From Alphaproteobacteria bacterium UBA1908 (GTDB lineage Bacteria > Pseudomonadota > Alphaproteobacteria > Caedimonadales > UBA1908), in the NCBI GenBank assembly GCA_002337525.1, contig DDGG01000022.1:50735-74925 (forward strand): 24,191 nt of DNA. The letters run 5' to 3'. The position numbers and the translations under genes are program-made. Shown here in pieces: positions 16,711 to 24,191 of this stretch. How positions within the stretch are numbered: position 1 is the stretch's first letter; each line of letters begins with the position of its first letter. The notes under the pieces are model-generated. The model had not been told where the DNA came from. It ran no database searches and saw only the letters and a program-made list of their open reading frames with translations.

Positions 16711-17703
16711 TCACATATCTTGCGTTGATTGTTCAATAGCTTGATCATAGAAGGCTATTAAAGATTCTGCAACCTCTTCTGCAGTTTCGAGCTTATTAAG
16801 TCCTACCCGAAAGTCAGCGGAGCCTTTTAATCCTTTGCTGTACCATGCTAAATGTTTACGGGCATGTCTTACACCCTGGTATTCACCGTGATGGTCAACC
16901 ATATCCAGAAAATGCGCCAAAGCAATTTTCTTGCGCTCCTGAAGGTCAGGGTCTTTAAGACGTGTGCCTGTTTTAAGAAAGGTTTCCACCTGGTGGAGGA
17001 ACCAGGGCCTGCCATAACTTCCACGACCAATCATAACACCATCTGCCCCGGAAACATCAAGAAGTTTTTTGGCATCATCTACAGTGACAACATCGCCATT
17101 GCCAATGACCGGAATGGCAACAGCTTTTTTGACTTCAGCAATAAAAGGCCAGTCTGACTTTCCCCGATACATTTGACAGCGTGTCCGGCCATGGACAGTA
17201 ACCATTTGAATGCCCAGGTCTTCAGCTATTTTAGCAAGCTTTGGGGCATTACGATTTTCATCATTCCACCCTGTCCTCATTTTCAGGGTGACGGGAAGTT
17301 TAACGGCTTTGACAACAGCCTCAATAATGCTGGCAGCCAGTTTTTCGTCTTTCATTAGAGCAGACCCGGCATATCCATTAACAACCTTTTTAGCAGGGCA
17401 CCCCATATTAATGTCGATGATGTCGGCTCCCATGTCTTCATTCAGCTTGGCTGCTTCTGCCATGACATGTGCTTCGCATCCCGCCAGTTGTACTGTAGCT
17501 GGACGTTCTTCCACACACTTTGTGATCATTTTCAGGGTGCGGCGACTATCCCGAATCATAGCTTGGGAGGCAATCATTTCAGATACAACAAGACCTGCCC
17601 CAATGCGTTTGACTGTTCGACGAAAAGGCATGTCCGTGACGCCAGAGCAGGGAGCAAGCAAAACATTGCTATCCAGAGTATAGGGACCAATTTTAAGAGA
17701 CAA
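16711..17703 (-). CDS. dusB: tRNA-dihydrouridine synthase DusB
   Basis: DusB is a flavoenzyme that reduces specific uridines in the tRNA D-loop to dihydrouridine using NAD(P)H; the alphaproteobacterial gene is also called nifR3. The 330-aa TIM-barrel protein shows LAPCSGVTDMPFRR (16-29), the catalytic Cys102 in DINMGCPAKKV, LKMRTGW and VTVHGRTR in the FMN-binding barrel, and GDV plus GVMIGRGSYGRPW near the phosphate-binding end. The start appears to be TTG at 17703 with a strong AAGGATAAGG close upstream; no better ATG exists. It is followed on the same strand by the Fis-like gene, mirroring the dusB-ntrB-ntrC order of alphaproteobacteria and the dusB-fis operon of E. coli. Confidence 0.96.
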   Translation of the reverse strand: MSLKIGPYTLDSNVLLAPCSGVTDMPFRRTVKRIGAGLVVSEMIASQAMIRDSRRTLKMITKCVEERPATVQLAGCEAHVMAEAAKLNEDMGADIIDINMGCPAKKVVNGYAGSALMKDEKLAASIIEAVVKAVKLPVTLKMRTGWNDENRNAPKLAKIAEDLGIQMVTVHGRTRCQMYRGKSDWPFIAEVKKAVAIPVIGNGDVVTVDDAKKLLDVSGADGVMIGRGSYGRPWFLHQVETFLKTGTRLKDPDLQERKKIALAHFLDMVDHHGEYQGVRHARKHLAWYSKGLKGSADFRVGLNKLETAEEVAESLIAFYDQAIEQSTQDM

Positions 17704-17839
17704 AAACCTTATCCTTTTAAAAATGAATAACTTAAAGTAAATATGTAATCGAATTGTTTTCCATATTCAATTTATATTTTGAAGCGAAGGGCATGAATCA
17801 CGTCACACCTGACTTTTTATTGTAATATACTTTCTGAAA

Positions 17840-17864
17840 AACAAAAAGTTCAGGTCTTTTTGTT
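17840..17864 (-). terminator. AT-rich hairpin at 3' end of secreted orphan gene
   Basis: AACAAAAAG and CTTTTTGTT form a perfect 9-bp inverted repeat around a 7-nt loop, on the minus strand followed by TTTC. It overlaps the stop codon of the orphan gene and precedes dusB. The stem is AT-rich and would be weak, so read-through into dusB is plausible. Confidence 0.4.
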
Positions 17865-18389
17865 AAGGCACTTTTGCAACATGGAGAAGGCTACAGGGGC
17901 TATTAATATATCAAATAGTTTATTGTCTACGCGCATAACTTTATGTTTGAACGCCATGTTTTCAGGTTCGAAAACTTCTGTAACTATGCCCTCTTTTGTG
18001 TAAAAAACTGAAAAATAACAACATGTTCTGTTGATTTTGGAATAAACAGAAAGATCTGTTAGGGCAAAGACCTGATTTTTTGTTAGTCTTGAAAAACCAT
18101 AAGTGATTATAGGAATGTATGATCTGTCAGGAAAATCGTCTACTGCTTTTAGATCAATCATTTTGATAAATTCAGACGCGGATGAGGACTGCCAAGTGTG
18201 TTTTTTGATAATTGCATATAAAGCATTTGTCATCTTTTCTGTGATCTCAACGGTTGTTGAAGAAATCATTTTTGAGCGAGATGTGGATATTTCTTCTTGC
18301 TCATCTTGCTCAAACGGGCGTGTACGTGATGCAAAACCGGAAGAAATGAAGGATGCCATAAATAAAATCAATAAAGACCGATGCAGCAT
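17850..18389 (-). CDS. Putative secreted protein of unknown function
   Basis: A 179-aa protein with a clear signal peptide: MLHRSLLILFMASFISSGFA, with likely cleavage after Ala20, giving a mature protein of about 159 residues in the periplasm or outside. The mature part begins with a charged, Ser-rich stretch (EQDEQEEISTSRSK) and then a mixed alpha/beta-looking segment with a Cys pair (RTCCYFSVFY) in the middle and a single Cys near the end (LQKCLNKK). I recognise no domain or motif. ATG at 18389 has a good AGGAGA about 10 nt upstream, supporting expression. It is divergent from groES and precedes dusB by 146 bp. It may be lineage-specific. Confidence 0.7.
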   Translation of the reverse strand: MLHRSLLILFMASFISSGFASRTRPFEQDEQEEISTSRSKMISSTTVEITEKMTNALYAIIKKHTWQSSSASEFIKMIDLKAVDDFPDRSYIPIITYGFSRLTKNQVFALTDLSVYSKINRTCCYFSVFYTKEGIVTEVFEPENMAFKHKVMRVDNKLFDILIAPVAFSMLQKCLNKKT

Positions 18390-18542
18390 AAGAAAAAAAT
18401 CTCCTGAAAAGTGAGAATCTTATCCCATGATTCTTTTCGAAAATCAAGGGCAAGGTGGCGTATATATCTCAATTAAAAACAAAAATGGGTAAAAATAAGT
18501 TTTTGTGATAGAACGTAAAAAATTAATTTATGGGGATTTTTC

Positions 18543-18571
18543 TTGACGCTGATGCACAAATTCGCTACATA
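18543..18571 (+). promoter_or_regulatory. Predicted sigma-70 promoter of groESL
   Basis: TTGACG (18543-18548) and TACATA (18566-18571) are separated by 17 nt, a good housekeeping-promoter arrangement. The -10 abuts the CIRCE operator, so the start site would fall inside the operator, as expected for repression by HrcA. Confidence 0.65.
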
Positions 18572-18572
18572 T

Positions 18573-18598
18573 TTAGCACTCTCGATTACGAGTGCTAA
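18573..18598 (+). promoter_or_regulatory. CIRCE operator (HrcA binding site) with 8-nt spacer
   Basis: The arms TTAGCACTC (18573-18581) and GAGTGCTAA (18590-18598) are a perfect match to the CIRCE consensus and lie upstream of groES. The spacer is 8 nt (18582-18589); the canonical spacer is 9. HrcA binding here would repress groESL at normal temperature. hrcA itself is not in the window. Confidence 0.93.
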
Positions 18599-18659
18599 TA
18601 AAAAAGGCTCGTCATTACAGAGAGCATTCTTTGGTTGATCAAAATAATGGAGAATGATC

Positions 18660-18953
18660 ATGAAATTTAGACCTTTACACGATCGAGTCCTCGTAAAACG
18701 CCTTGAGCAGGAATCCAGAACAAGTGGAGGGATTATCATCCCCGATTCTGCGCAGGAAAAGCCAATTGAAGGTGAAGTTTTGGCGGTTGGTGCCGGAAAT
18801 CGTGATGAGTCAGGAGCTGTGACCCCTTTAGATGTGAAATCCGGTGACCGCGTTATTTTTGGCAAGTGGTCAGGCACAGAAGTCAAGGTTGAAGGTGAAG
18901 ACCTTCTTATAATGAAAGAATCCGATATTTTCGGAATTGTTGACGCGGCCTAA
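18660..18953 (+). CDS. groES: Co-chaperonin GroES
   Basis: GroES is the 10-kDa heptameric lid of the GroEL folding chamber in the cytosol. The 97-aa protein begins MKFRPLHDRVLVKRLE, carries the mobile loop EQESRTSGGIIIPDSAQEK and the conserved GDRVIFGKWSGTEVKVEGED and LLIMKESDIFGI. I chose ATG 18660 over the in-frame ATG at 18654, because GGAGA (18649-18653) directly abuts 18654 and is correctly spaced from 18660. It is the first gene of the groESL operon under CIRCE control, 36 bp ahead of groEL. Confidence 0.98.
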   Translation: MKFRPLHDRVLVKRLEQESRTSGGIIIPDSAQEKPIEGEVLAVGAGNRDESGAVTPLDVKSGDRVIFGKWSGTEVKVEGEDLLIMKESDIFGIVDAA

Positions 18954-18989
18954 ACGATTTCTCGTTTTATATATTAAGGAGTATTTTTA

Positions 18990-20645
<1,656 letters not shown>

Positions 20646-20677
20646 GCCAGCCACATATATTGCTATAAAATTGCTGA

Positions 20678-20702
20678 GAGAGCCCTTGGGCTCTCTTTTT
20701 TT
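20678..20702 (+). terminator. Intrinsic terminator of groESL
   Basis: GAGAGCCC (20678-20685) and GGGCTCTC (20688-20695) form a GC-rich stem with a tight loop, followed at once by a run of seven T (20696-20702). This is a textbook rho-independent terminator 33 bp after the groEL stop. Confidence 0.92.
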
Positions 20703-20773
20703 ATGCGTTAGTTTCATTTATATAATTAAATGCGTGTCATTTTGTGATGGTTAACCTAACGTTGCGGTCTTAG

Positions 20774-20869
20774 CTTATAGATTTTCAAATCGCCAGTGCT
20801 ATGAATATTAGTTTAGCTTATGGTATTGATTCAAGATTTAAAAAACTACCTGTCCCTGATGAGAAATAA
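20774..20869 (+). pseudogene. Possible 3' gene fragment (NISLAYGIDSRF...)
   Basis: An open stretch of 31 codons ends at TAA 20867 and encodes IASAMNISLAYGIDSRFKKL followed by PVPDEK. Alternating hydrophobic residues give it the look of a beta-barrel strand. A TAG lies just upstream in frame (20771-20773), and no good start or ribosome binding site is seen. It may be the tail of a lost membrane-protein gene. The similarity is an impression only. Confidence 0.2.
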
Positions 20870-21125
20870 ATCTAAATTTTTTTTAAACCAGGTTTAAATG
20901 AAACACTTCATTGTAAAACTTTTCATCTGTCGGCAAGATCCAGGCAATGGCACCCCTTATCCTCCAGCAGATGTTGTGCAATGCCTTACCTTGCATTCTG
21001 TTTCGAGTTTTTTATAATATTCTTCTTGATATTTTAGCAGCAGTACTCCGACTCAATATTATCCTAACAACCCATATTTTTTCTGTTTATTGCTCTACAC
21101 CTGGTATGCGTCAAATATTTATTCT

Positions 21126-21290
21126 TTAATGTTCCAGGTCGGGATGACAATTATCTTCATCAATTTCCAAAGAACAAATAAAAGCATCTGCGATGTCAAA
21201 CTCGTTTGTTCGCAAATGTGGTGGTAGATCTTTTGATGATGGTTGATAAGAGATATTTTTATTGAAATAAGTTACTAAATATTTGAACAT
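21126..21290 (-). CDS. Small hypothetical ORF (54 aa)
   Basis: An ATG-started frame of 54 codons. The product begins MFKYLVTYFNKNISYQPSSK, continues with DLPPHLRTNEFDIADAF and ends in an acidic tail with two Cys (ICSLEIDEDNCHPDLEH). A G-rich stretch (GGGGG) lies about 8 nt before the ATG. An in-frame TAA lies just upstream, so it is not an extension of a longer frame. No family recognised. Composition looks protein-like, but it is short and isolated. Confidence 0.35.
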   Translation of the reverse strand: MFKYLVTYFNKNISYQPSSKDLPPHLRTNEFDIADAFICSLEIDEDNCHPDLEH

Positions 21291-21527
21291 TTTTGTGCCC
21301 CCGTTAACCCTGTTTATAATTTTATGCTAAGGCAATATTTTCCTTGCAAAAAATTAATTAATTGCATTGTCTTTATTAGTTTTTCTTATTTTTGAGCTAA
21401 TGCTTTCATTTTAAGGATAAAAAGGAGGTTGGCAGGGGACTTGTTGCCTAAAATTTTTTATTCATAGTAGGCAATTTTATTGAGCTAAAAATTGTGTTGT
21501 CGCTTTTTTTAAACCTGAAAATGTCCC

Positions 21528-22346
21528 CTAGAAAGGATACGCTTTTGAAAGACATCCCCCAAGGCGTATAGGATCAATTCGGACCGCATGACCGGTTGTT
21601 TTGTCAATTTCTATCCAGATCGCACACAAGGTTGCCTCGCCGGAAGCGGGCGTTAAACGTTGTCGGGAAAACTTTTTGGTAAAGCGTTCAATGGGGGCTT
21701 CTTTTTCCATGCCAATGACAGAATCATAATCTCCACACATTCCAACATCTGATTGAAACGCCGTTCCTTTTCGTAAAATTTGATGATCTGCTGTCGGGAT
21801 GTGGGTATGCGTTCCTATAACAGCACTTACGCGACCATCAAAAGCTTGGGCCAAGGCCATTTTTTCACTTGTCGTTTCTGCATGAATGTCTACAAAAATA
21901 CCGTTAATAGATGGATCTTTAAGGCTATATTGCTCCAAAACTTTTTCCAAAGAGGCAAACGGATCATCTAGAGGATCCATATAGAGTCGTCCCATGACTT
22001 GAACAACTATTAATCGTCCTGAATAACTGGGCTTTTCTAGTACACAAAGCCCACTACCCGGTGTTCCGGCAGGATAGTTGAGAGGGCGGATCAGTTTTTT
22101 TTGTTCAGAAAAATAGGACAAAATAGCGCGTTGATCAAAGGCGTGATTGCCCGTCGTAATAGCATCAACGCCCAGGTCAAAAAAATCCTTACAGATTGTT
22201 TTGGTAATCCCAAAGCCAGCAGCTGCATTTTCACCATTTACGAGAACCCAGTCAGGTTTTGTTTCTTCAATGAGGGTTGGCAGTCGCTCTTTTAAGACTT
22301 CTCGACCGGATCGTCCGACAACGTCACCACAATAGAGTACTTTCAC
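21528..22346 (-). CDS. YmdB-type metallophosphoesterase (TIGR00282)
   Basis: A 272-aa calcineurin-like phosphoesterase of the YmdB family, whose Bacillus member hydrolyses 2',3'-cyclic nucleotides and affects RNA levels and colony development. All metal ligands are in the expected places: Asp8 (YCGDVVG), Glu39-Asn40 (VNGENAAAG), Asn67-His68 (TTGNHAFD), His155 (FVDIHAETTSEK), His180 and His182 (GTHTHIPTAD). GTG start at 22346 has AAGGA about 8 nt upstream. It is the last gene of a compact operon, 10 bp after the cyclo-ligase gene; the pair is often adjacent in alphaproteobacteria. The native substrate here is inferred. Confidence 0.92.
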   Translation of the reverse strand: MKVLYCGDVVGRSGREVLKERLPTLIEETKPDWVLVNGENAAAGFGITKTICKDFFDLGVDAITTGNHAFDQRAILSYFSEQKKLIRPLNYPAGTPGSGLCVLEKPSYSGRLIVVQVMGRLYMDPLDDPFASLEKVLEQYSLKDPSINGIFVDIHAETTSEKMALAQAFDGRVSAVIGTHTHIPTADHQILRKGTAFQSDVGMCGDYDSVIGMEKEAPIERFTKKFSRQRLTPASGEATLCAIWIEIDKTTGHAVRIDPIRLGGCLSKAYPF

Positions 22347-22356
22347 TTGATAATCC

Positions 22357-22959
22357 TTACTTTAAGTTTATGTTGTAAAAAGTTTTTTCAGTCACAATAG
22401 CGTCAAGAACCTGATCATGCGGATCTGTGACAATAGTGTCAACTTTTTGTACTTCAAATGCAAACCCGATGAAAAGAGGTTTTTCAGGAAAGGGGCGTTT
22501 TAAAGAGCGAAGCGAGGTAAGTGTTCTGTCGTAATGTCCCTGACCATACCCCAAACGATTTCCTGACAAATCAAAGGCAAGAAGAGGAACTAAAATATGG
22601 GTAAAACTTGATTCTTCAGGAAATGAGGACTCTGGCTCCATGACATGAAAGGGACCTTTTATGAGGGGGGCATCAAGATCCCACTTGCGAAATGTCAGAG
22701 GGGCATTCTTGCGTGTGCAGGGCAGAAATACGGATCCCTTTTGAGCAAGTAATCTGGTGAGGAGAGGTCTTGTATCGGCTTCATAAGGAAGGGACCAGTA
22801 GGCGGCAAGGCGTATTTCCGGTGATGGTGGAAAAGCCTTGCAAAAAGAATCAGAGAGTTCCCGGGCAAGGATTTCCCTTTCTTGTTGTGTCAAACTTTCG
22901 ACAAAGTCTTGCCTTTGTTTTTGGGCTTCAAGCCTTTGTTTCTTCTTTGATGACATCAT
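22357..22959 (-). CDS. 5-formyltetrahydrofolate cyclo-ligase
   Basis: This enzyme (MTHFS, ygfA/fau in E. coli) uses ATP to convert 5-formyl-THF to 5,10-methenyl-THF, recycling a folate storage and inhibitory form. About 200 aa. Visible features are a basic N-terminus (SSKKKQRLEAQKQRQDF), AAYWSLPYEADTRPLL for the substrate-side region, and the family signature LLAFDLSGNRLGYGQGHYDR. I chose ATG 22959, which overlaps the ygfZ stop as ATGA, over the longer start at 22986 that would overlap ygfZ by 31 bp. Translational coupling to ygfZ is likely. Both neighbours use or handle folate or nucleotides. Confidence 0.94.
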   Translation of the reverse strand: MMSSKKKQRLEAQKQRQDFVESLTQQEREILARELSDSFCKAFPPSPEIRLAAYWSLPYEADTRPLLTRLLAQKGSVFLPCTRKNAPLTFRKWDLDAPLIKGPFHVMEPESSFPEESSFTHILVPLLAFDLSGNRLGYGQGHYDRTLTSLRSLKRPFPEKPLFIGFAFEVQKVDTIVTDPHDQVLDAIVTEKTFYNINLK

Positions 22960-23783
22960 AAACTTTGTTGAATGCCTTTCATCCATTCCGGTATGGTGAG
23001 GGTGACAGGTTGATTGTCAAGCATGATTGGCGTTTTATTTTCAAGTGCTTCTAATCGCAAGCGAACCAGACCATAAGGGCCAGAGAATGATAAAAGAGTT
23101 CCAACTTTTTTATCTCCCTGTAATAGGGTTTCATGTTGATTTGAGAGTAAAAAGGGAGCTTTGCAGGGCAGGAAACGTTTTCTTATCAGTCCACGATGCT
23201 TTGTACGGGCTGTGAGTTCCTGTCCCATGTAACACCCTTTTTTCCAGTCAATGGCCCCAAGATCATCCAGACCACATTCAAGGGGAATGGCTTTGTCAGG
23301 TGTCATGTCCCAACTTCCTTCCGGGAGCCCCAATTGTAAACGCTTTTGATTATAGAGTTCAAAAGAATCCAGGTTTTTGGGGATATTTTCTGCGTCACAA
23401 TATGCACGATTCTGCAGGCTTGCAGGGCGTGGATCTGAAAAAAACATAAAACCTGAAGCGGGATCTTCTTGAGAAAAAGAAGCAAGAACCTGGAGGTTTT
23501 CTTCAAGTGAGAGGGTCACGTCTGCTCTTAGTTTAAAAAGAGTTAAGCGTTTCAGGAGGTCTGGCAGGCGTTCTCGTTCACCTTCCAAGTATAAAATATC
23601 ATCCTTCTCTGTAATAAAAAGATCATGAAGAAACTTTCCCTGCGGAGATAAAAAAGCAGTGTACAGGGAAAGGGTAGAAGATAGTTTGCTTATATCATTG
23701 GTAATAAGTCCTTGAAGAAATGTTTTTCGATCAGGCCCCTTCAAGGAAAGAAGCCCCCGATGAGGCATAAGAGTCCAGGTCAT
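22956..23783 (-). CDS. ygfZ: Folate-binding Fe-S cluster protein YgfZ (GcvT-like)
   Basis: YgfZ-type protein (COG0354), a tetrahydrofolate-binding relative of GcvT that helps assemble or repair iron-sulfur clusters. The 275-aa sequence carries the signature KGCYMGQE (182-189), with conserved Cys184, followed by LTARTKHRGLIRKRFLP. The N-terminus has the GcvT-like LLSLKGPDRKTFLQGLITND. ATG 23783 has AAGGA about 9 nt upstream, inside the end of the HIT gene 3 bp before it. The stop overlaps the start of the cyclo-ligase gene by 4 nt. Pairing with a folate-recycling enzyme fits a folate-dependent role. Confidence 0.93.
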   Translation of the reverse strand: MTWTLMPHRGLLSLKGPDRKTFLQGLITNDISKLSSTLSLYTAFLSPQGKFLHDLFITEKDDILYLEGERERLPDLLKRLTLFKLRADVTLSLEENLQVLASFSQEDPASGFMFFSDPRPASLQNRAYCDAENIPKNLDSFELYNQKRLQLGLPEGSWDMTPDKAIPLECGLDDLGAIDWKKGCYMGQELTARTKHRGLIRKRFLPCKAPFLLSNQHETLLQGDKKVGTLLSFSGPYGLVRLRLEALENKTPIMLDNQPVTLTIPEWMKGIQQSL

Positions 23784-23786
23784 GAT

Positions 23787-24149
23787 CTATGATTCCTTCA
23801 ACATGGGGCCAAGGGGCTTTCCCCCAAAAATATGGACATGGTAGTGAGGAACTTCCTGTCCTGCTGCTGTACCGTGATTAGAAAGAAGACGGTATCCTTT
23901 TTCAGGTAAATCCAAAAGCCTTACGACGTCTGACACAAAGCGATAGAAGCCTGTAATTTCTTCTGTGGAAGCCTTCTCATGAAAATCAAGGCTTGATGTA
24001 TAAGCGCCTCTTGGAATGACAAGGGCATGAATAGGGGCCTTGGGGTTAATATCATGAAAGGCCAGGCCAAAATTATTTTCATGGATTTTTTTGCAGGGAA
24101 TTTCCTGGCGCAAAATCCTGGCAAAAATGTTATTAGAATCATAAGACAT
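23787..24149 (-). CDS. HIT-family hydrolase (HinT-like)
   Basis: A 120-aa histidine-triad protein. The active-site HYHVHIFGG places His102, His104 and His106, the pattern of HINT-type purine nucleoside phosphoramidases. Other family signs are the N-terminal NNIFARILRQEIPCKKIHEN and the central FHDINPKAPIHALVIPRG. The length is typical. Substrates are likely AMP-linked phosphoramidates, from family knowledge. ATG 24149 is preceded by a strong AAAGGAGAG, and it appears to be the first gene of the HIT-ygfZ-cyclo-ligase-ymdB operon. Confidence 0.95.
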   Translation of the reverse strand: MSYDSNNIFARILRQEIPCKKIHENNFGLAFHDINPKAPIHALVIPRGAYTSSLDFHEKASTEEITGFYRFVSDVVRLLDLPEKGYRLLSNHGTAAGQEVPHYHVHIFGGKPLGPMLKES

Positions 24150-24191
24150 ATAAATTTCTCTCCTTTACAGCTGACAAAAGGGGTGAAGATG

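Larger units (their letters stand above)
20703..21527. other. Long gene-poor, AT-rich interval after groESL
   Basis: About 825 bp without a confident gene. It holds a possible gene fragment (20774-20869), a weak 39-codon frame (ATG 20898 to stop 21017, plus strand), a 54-codon minus-strand ORF (21126-21290), a good but orphan AAGGAGG near 21424, and two nested inverted repeats: TTGCCTA/TAGGCAA (21444-21450, 21468-21474) and AGGGGAC/GTCCCCT (21434-21440, 21523-21529). I see no tRNA, rRNA or transposase. Decayed gene content is the likeliest reading. Confidence 0.5.

Noticed and set aside
17210..17683. 157-codon plus-strand frame over dusB
   Set aside because: Antisense shadow of a clear dusB; composition follows the complementary codons.
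18473..18886. 137-codon minus-strand frame across the groES promoter and gene
   Set aside because: It covers CIRCE, promoter and groES; no ribosome binding site or recognisable domain.
20947..21129. 60-codon plus-strand frame in the post-groEL interval
   Set aside because: No ribosome binding site, hydrophobic AT-driven composition, and it starts inside another weak frame; not convincing as a gene.
22956..22986. A 6S RNA gene upstream of the cyclo-ligase gene, where it lies in many proteobacteria
   Set aside because: ygfZ overlaps the cyclo-ligase start here, so there is no room; nothing like 6S RNA was seen elsewhere in the window.

Overview
The window looks like chromosomal DNA of an AT-leaning alphaproteobacterium. 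The evidence is a CckA-type hybrid kinase with the GGVAHDFNN histidine box, the order dusB-(ntr)-ntrY-ntrX-trkA that is typical of this class, a bamB-der pair, and groESL under a CIRCE operator. Having both CckA and NtrY/NtrX in a locus with signs of gene loss resembles host-associated alphaproteobacteria (Rickettsiales or Holosporales type). That placement is inference; no rRNA or other decisive marker is present. I see no phage, transposase, CRISPR array or toxin module. Most genes are core housekeeping.

Layout. Positions 1-45 hold the 5' part of a tRNA-Arg(UCU) on the minus strand. Then come bamB and der (plus), an SDR oxidoreductase (minus, convergent with der), cckA (plus), an SbtA-family transporter and ubiA (minus), rsmE and a large MscS-family channel (plus). 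A long minus-strand block follows, read from right to left: secreted orphan protein, dusB, a stand-alone Fis-like protein, a tiny coupled ORF, ntrY, ntrX, trkA. groES-groEL (plus) are next, then about 880 bp with no confident gene. The window ends with a compact minus-strand operon: HIT protein, ygfZ, 5-formyl-THF cyclo-ligase, YmdB-like phosphodiesterase.

The most interesting region is 12766-17703. The ancestral order in alphaproteobacteria is dusB-ntrB-ntrC-ntrY-ntrX-trkA. Here ntrB is absent, and where ntrC should be there is only a Fis-sized ORF matching the NtrC C-terminal DNA-binding domain. This recreates a dusB-fis arrangement like that of gammaproteobacteria. The neighbouring NtrX keeps its receiver and HTH but has lost the AAA+ residues needed for ATP hydrolysis: the Walker B Glu is Gln, both arginine-finger positions are changed, sensor I is changed, sensor II Arg is Lys, and there is no GAFTGA loop. 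Together this suggests that the locus has abandoned sigma-54 activation and survives as phosphorelay-controlled DNA-binding proteins.

Other points of interest are a CIRCE operator with an 8-nt spacer instead of 9, an SDR enzyme lacking the usual catalytic serine, a bicarbonate-transporter-family protein next to ubiA, a secreted orphan protein upstream of dusB, a long imperfect hairpin between mscS and trkA, and possible gene debris after groEL.
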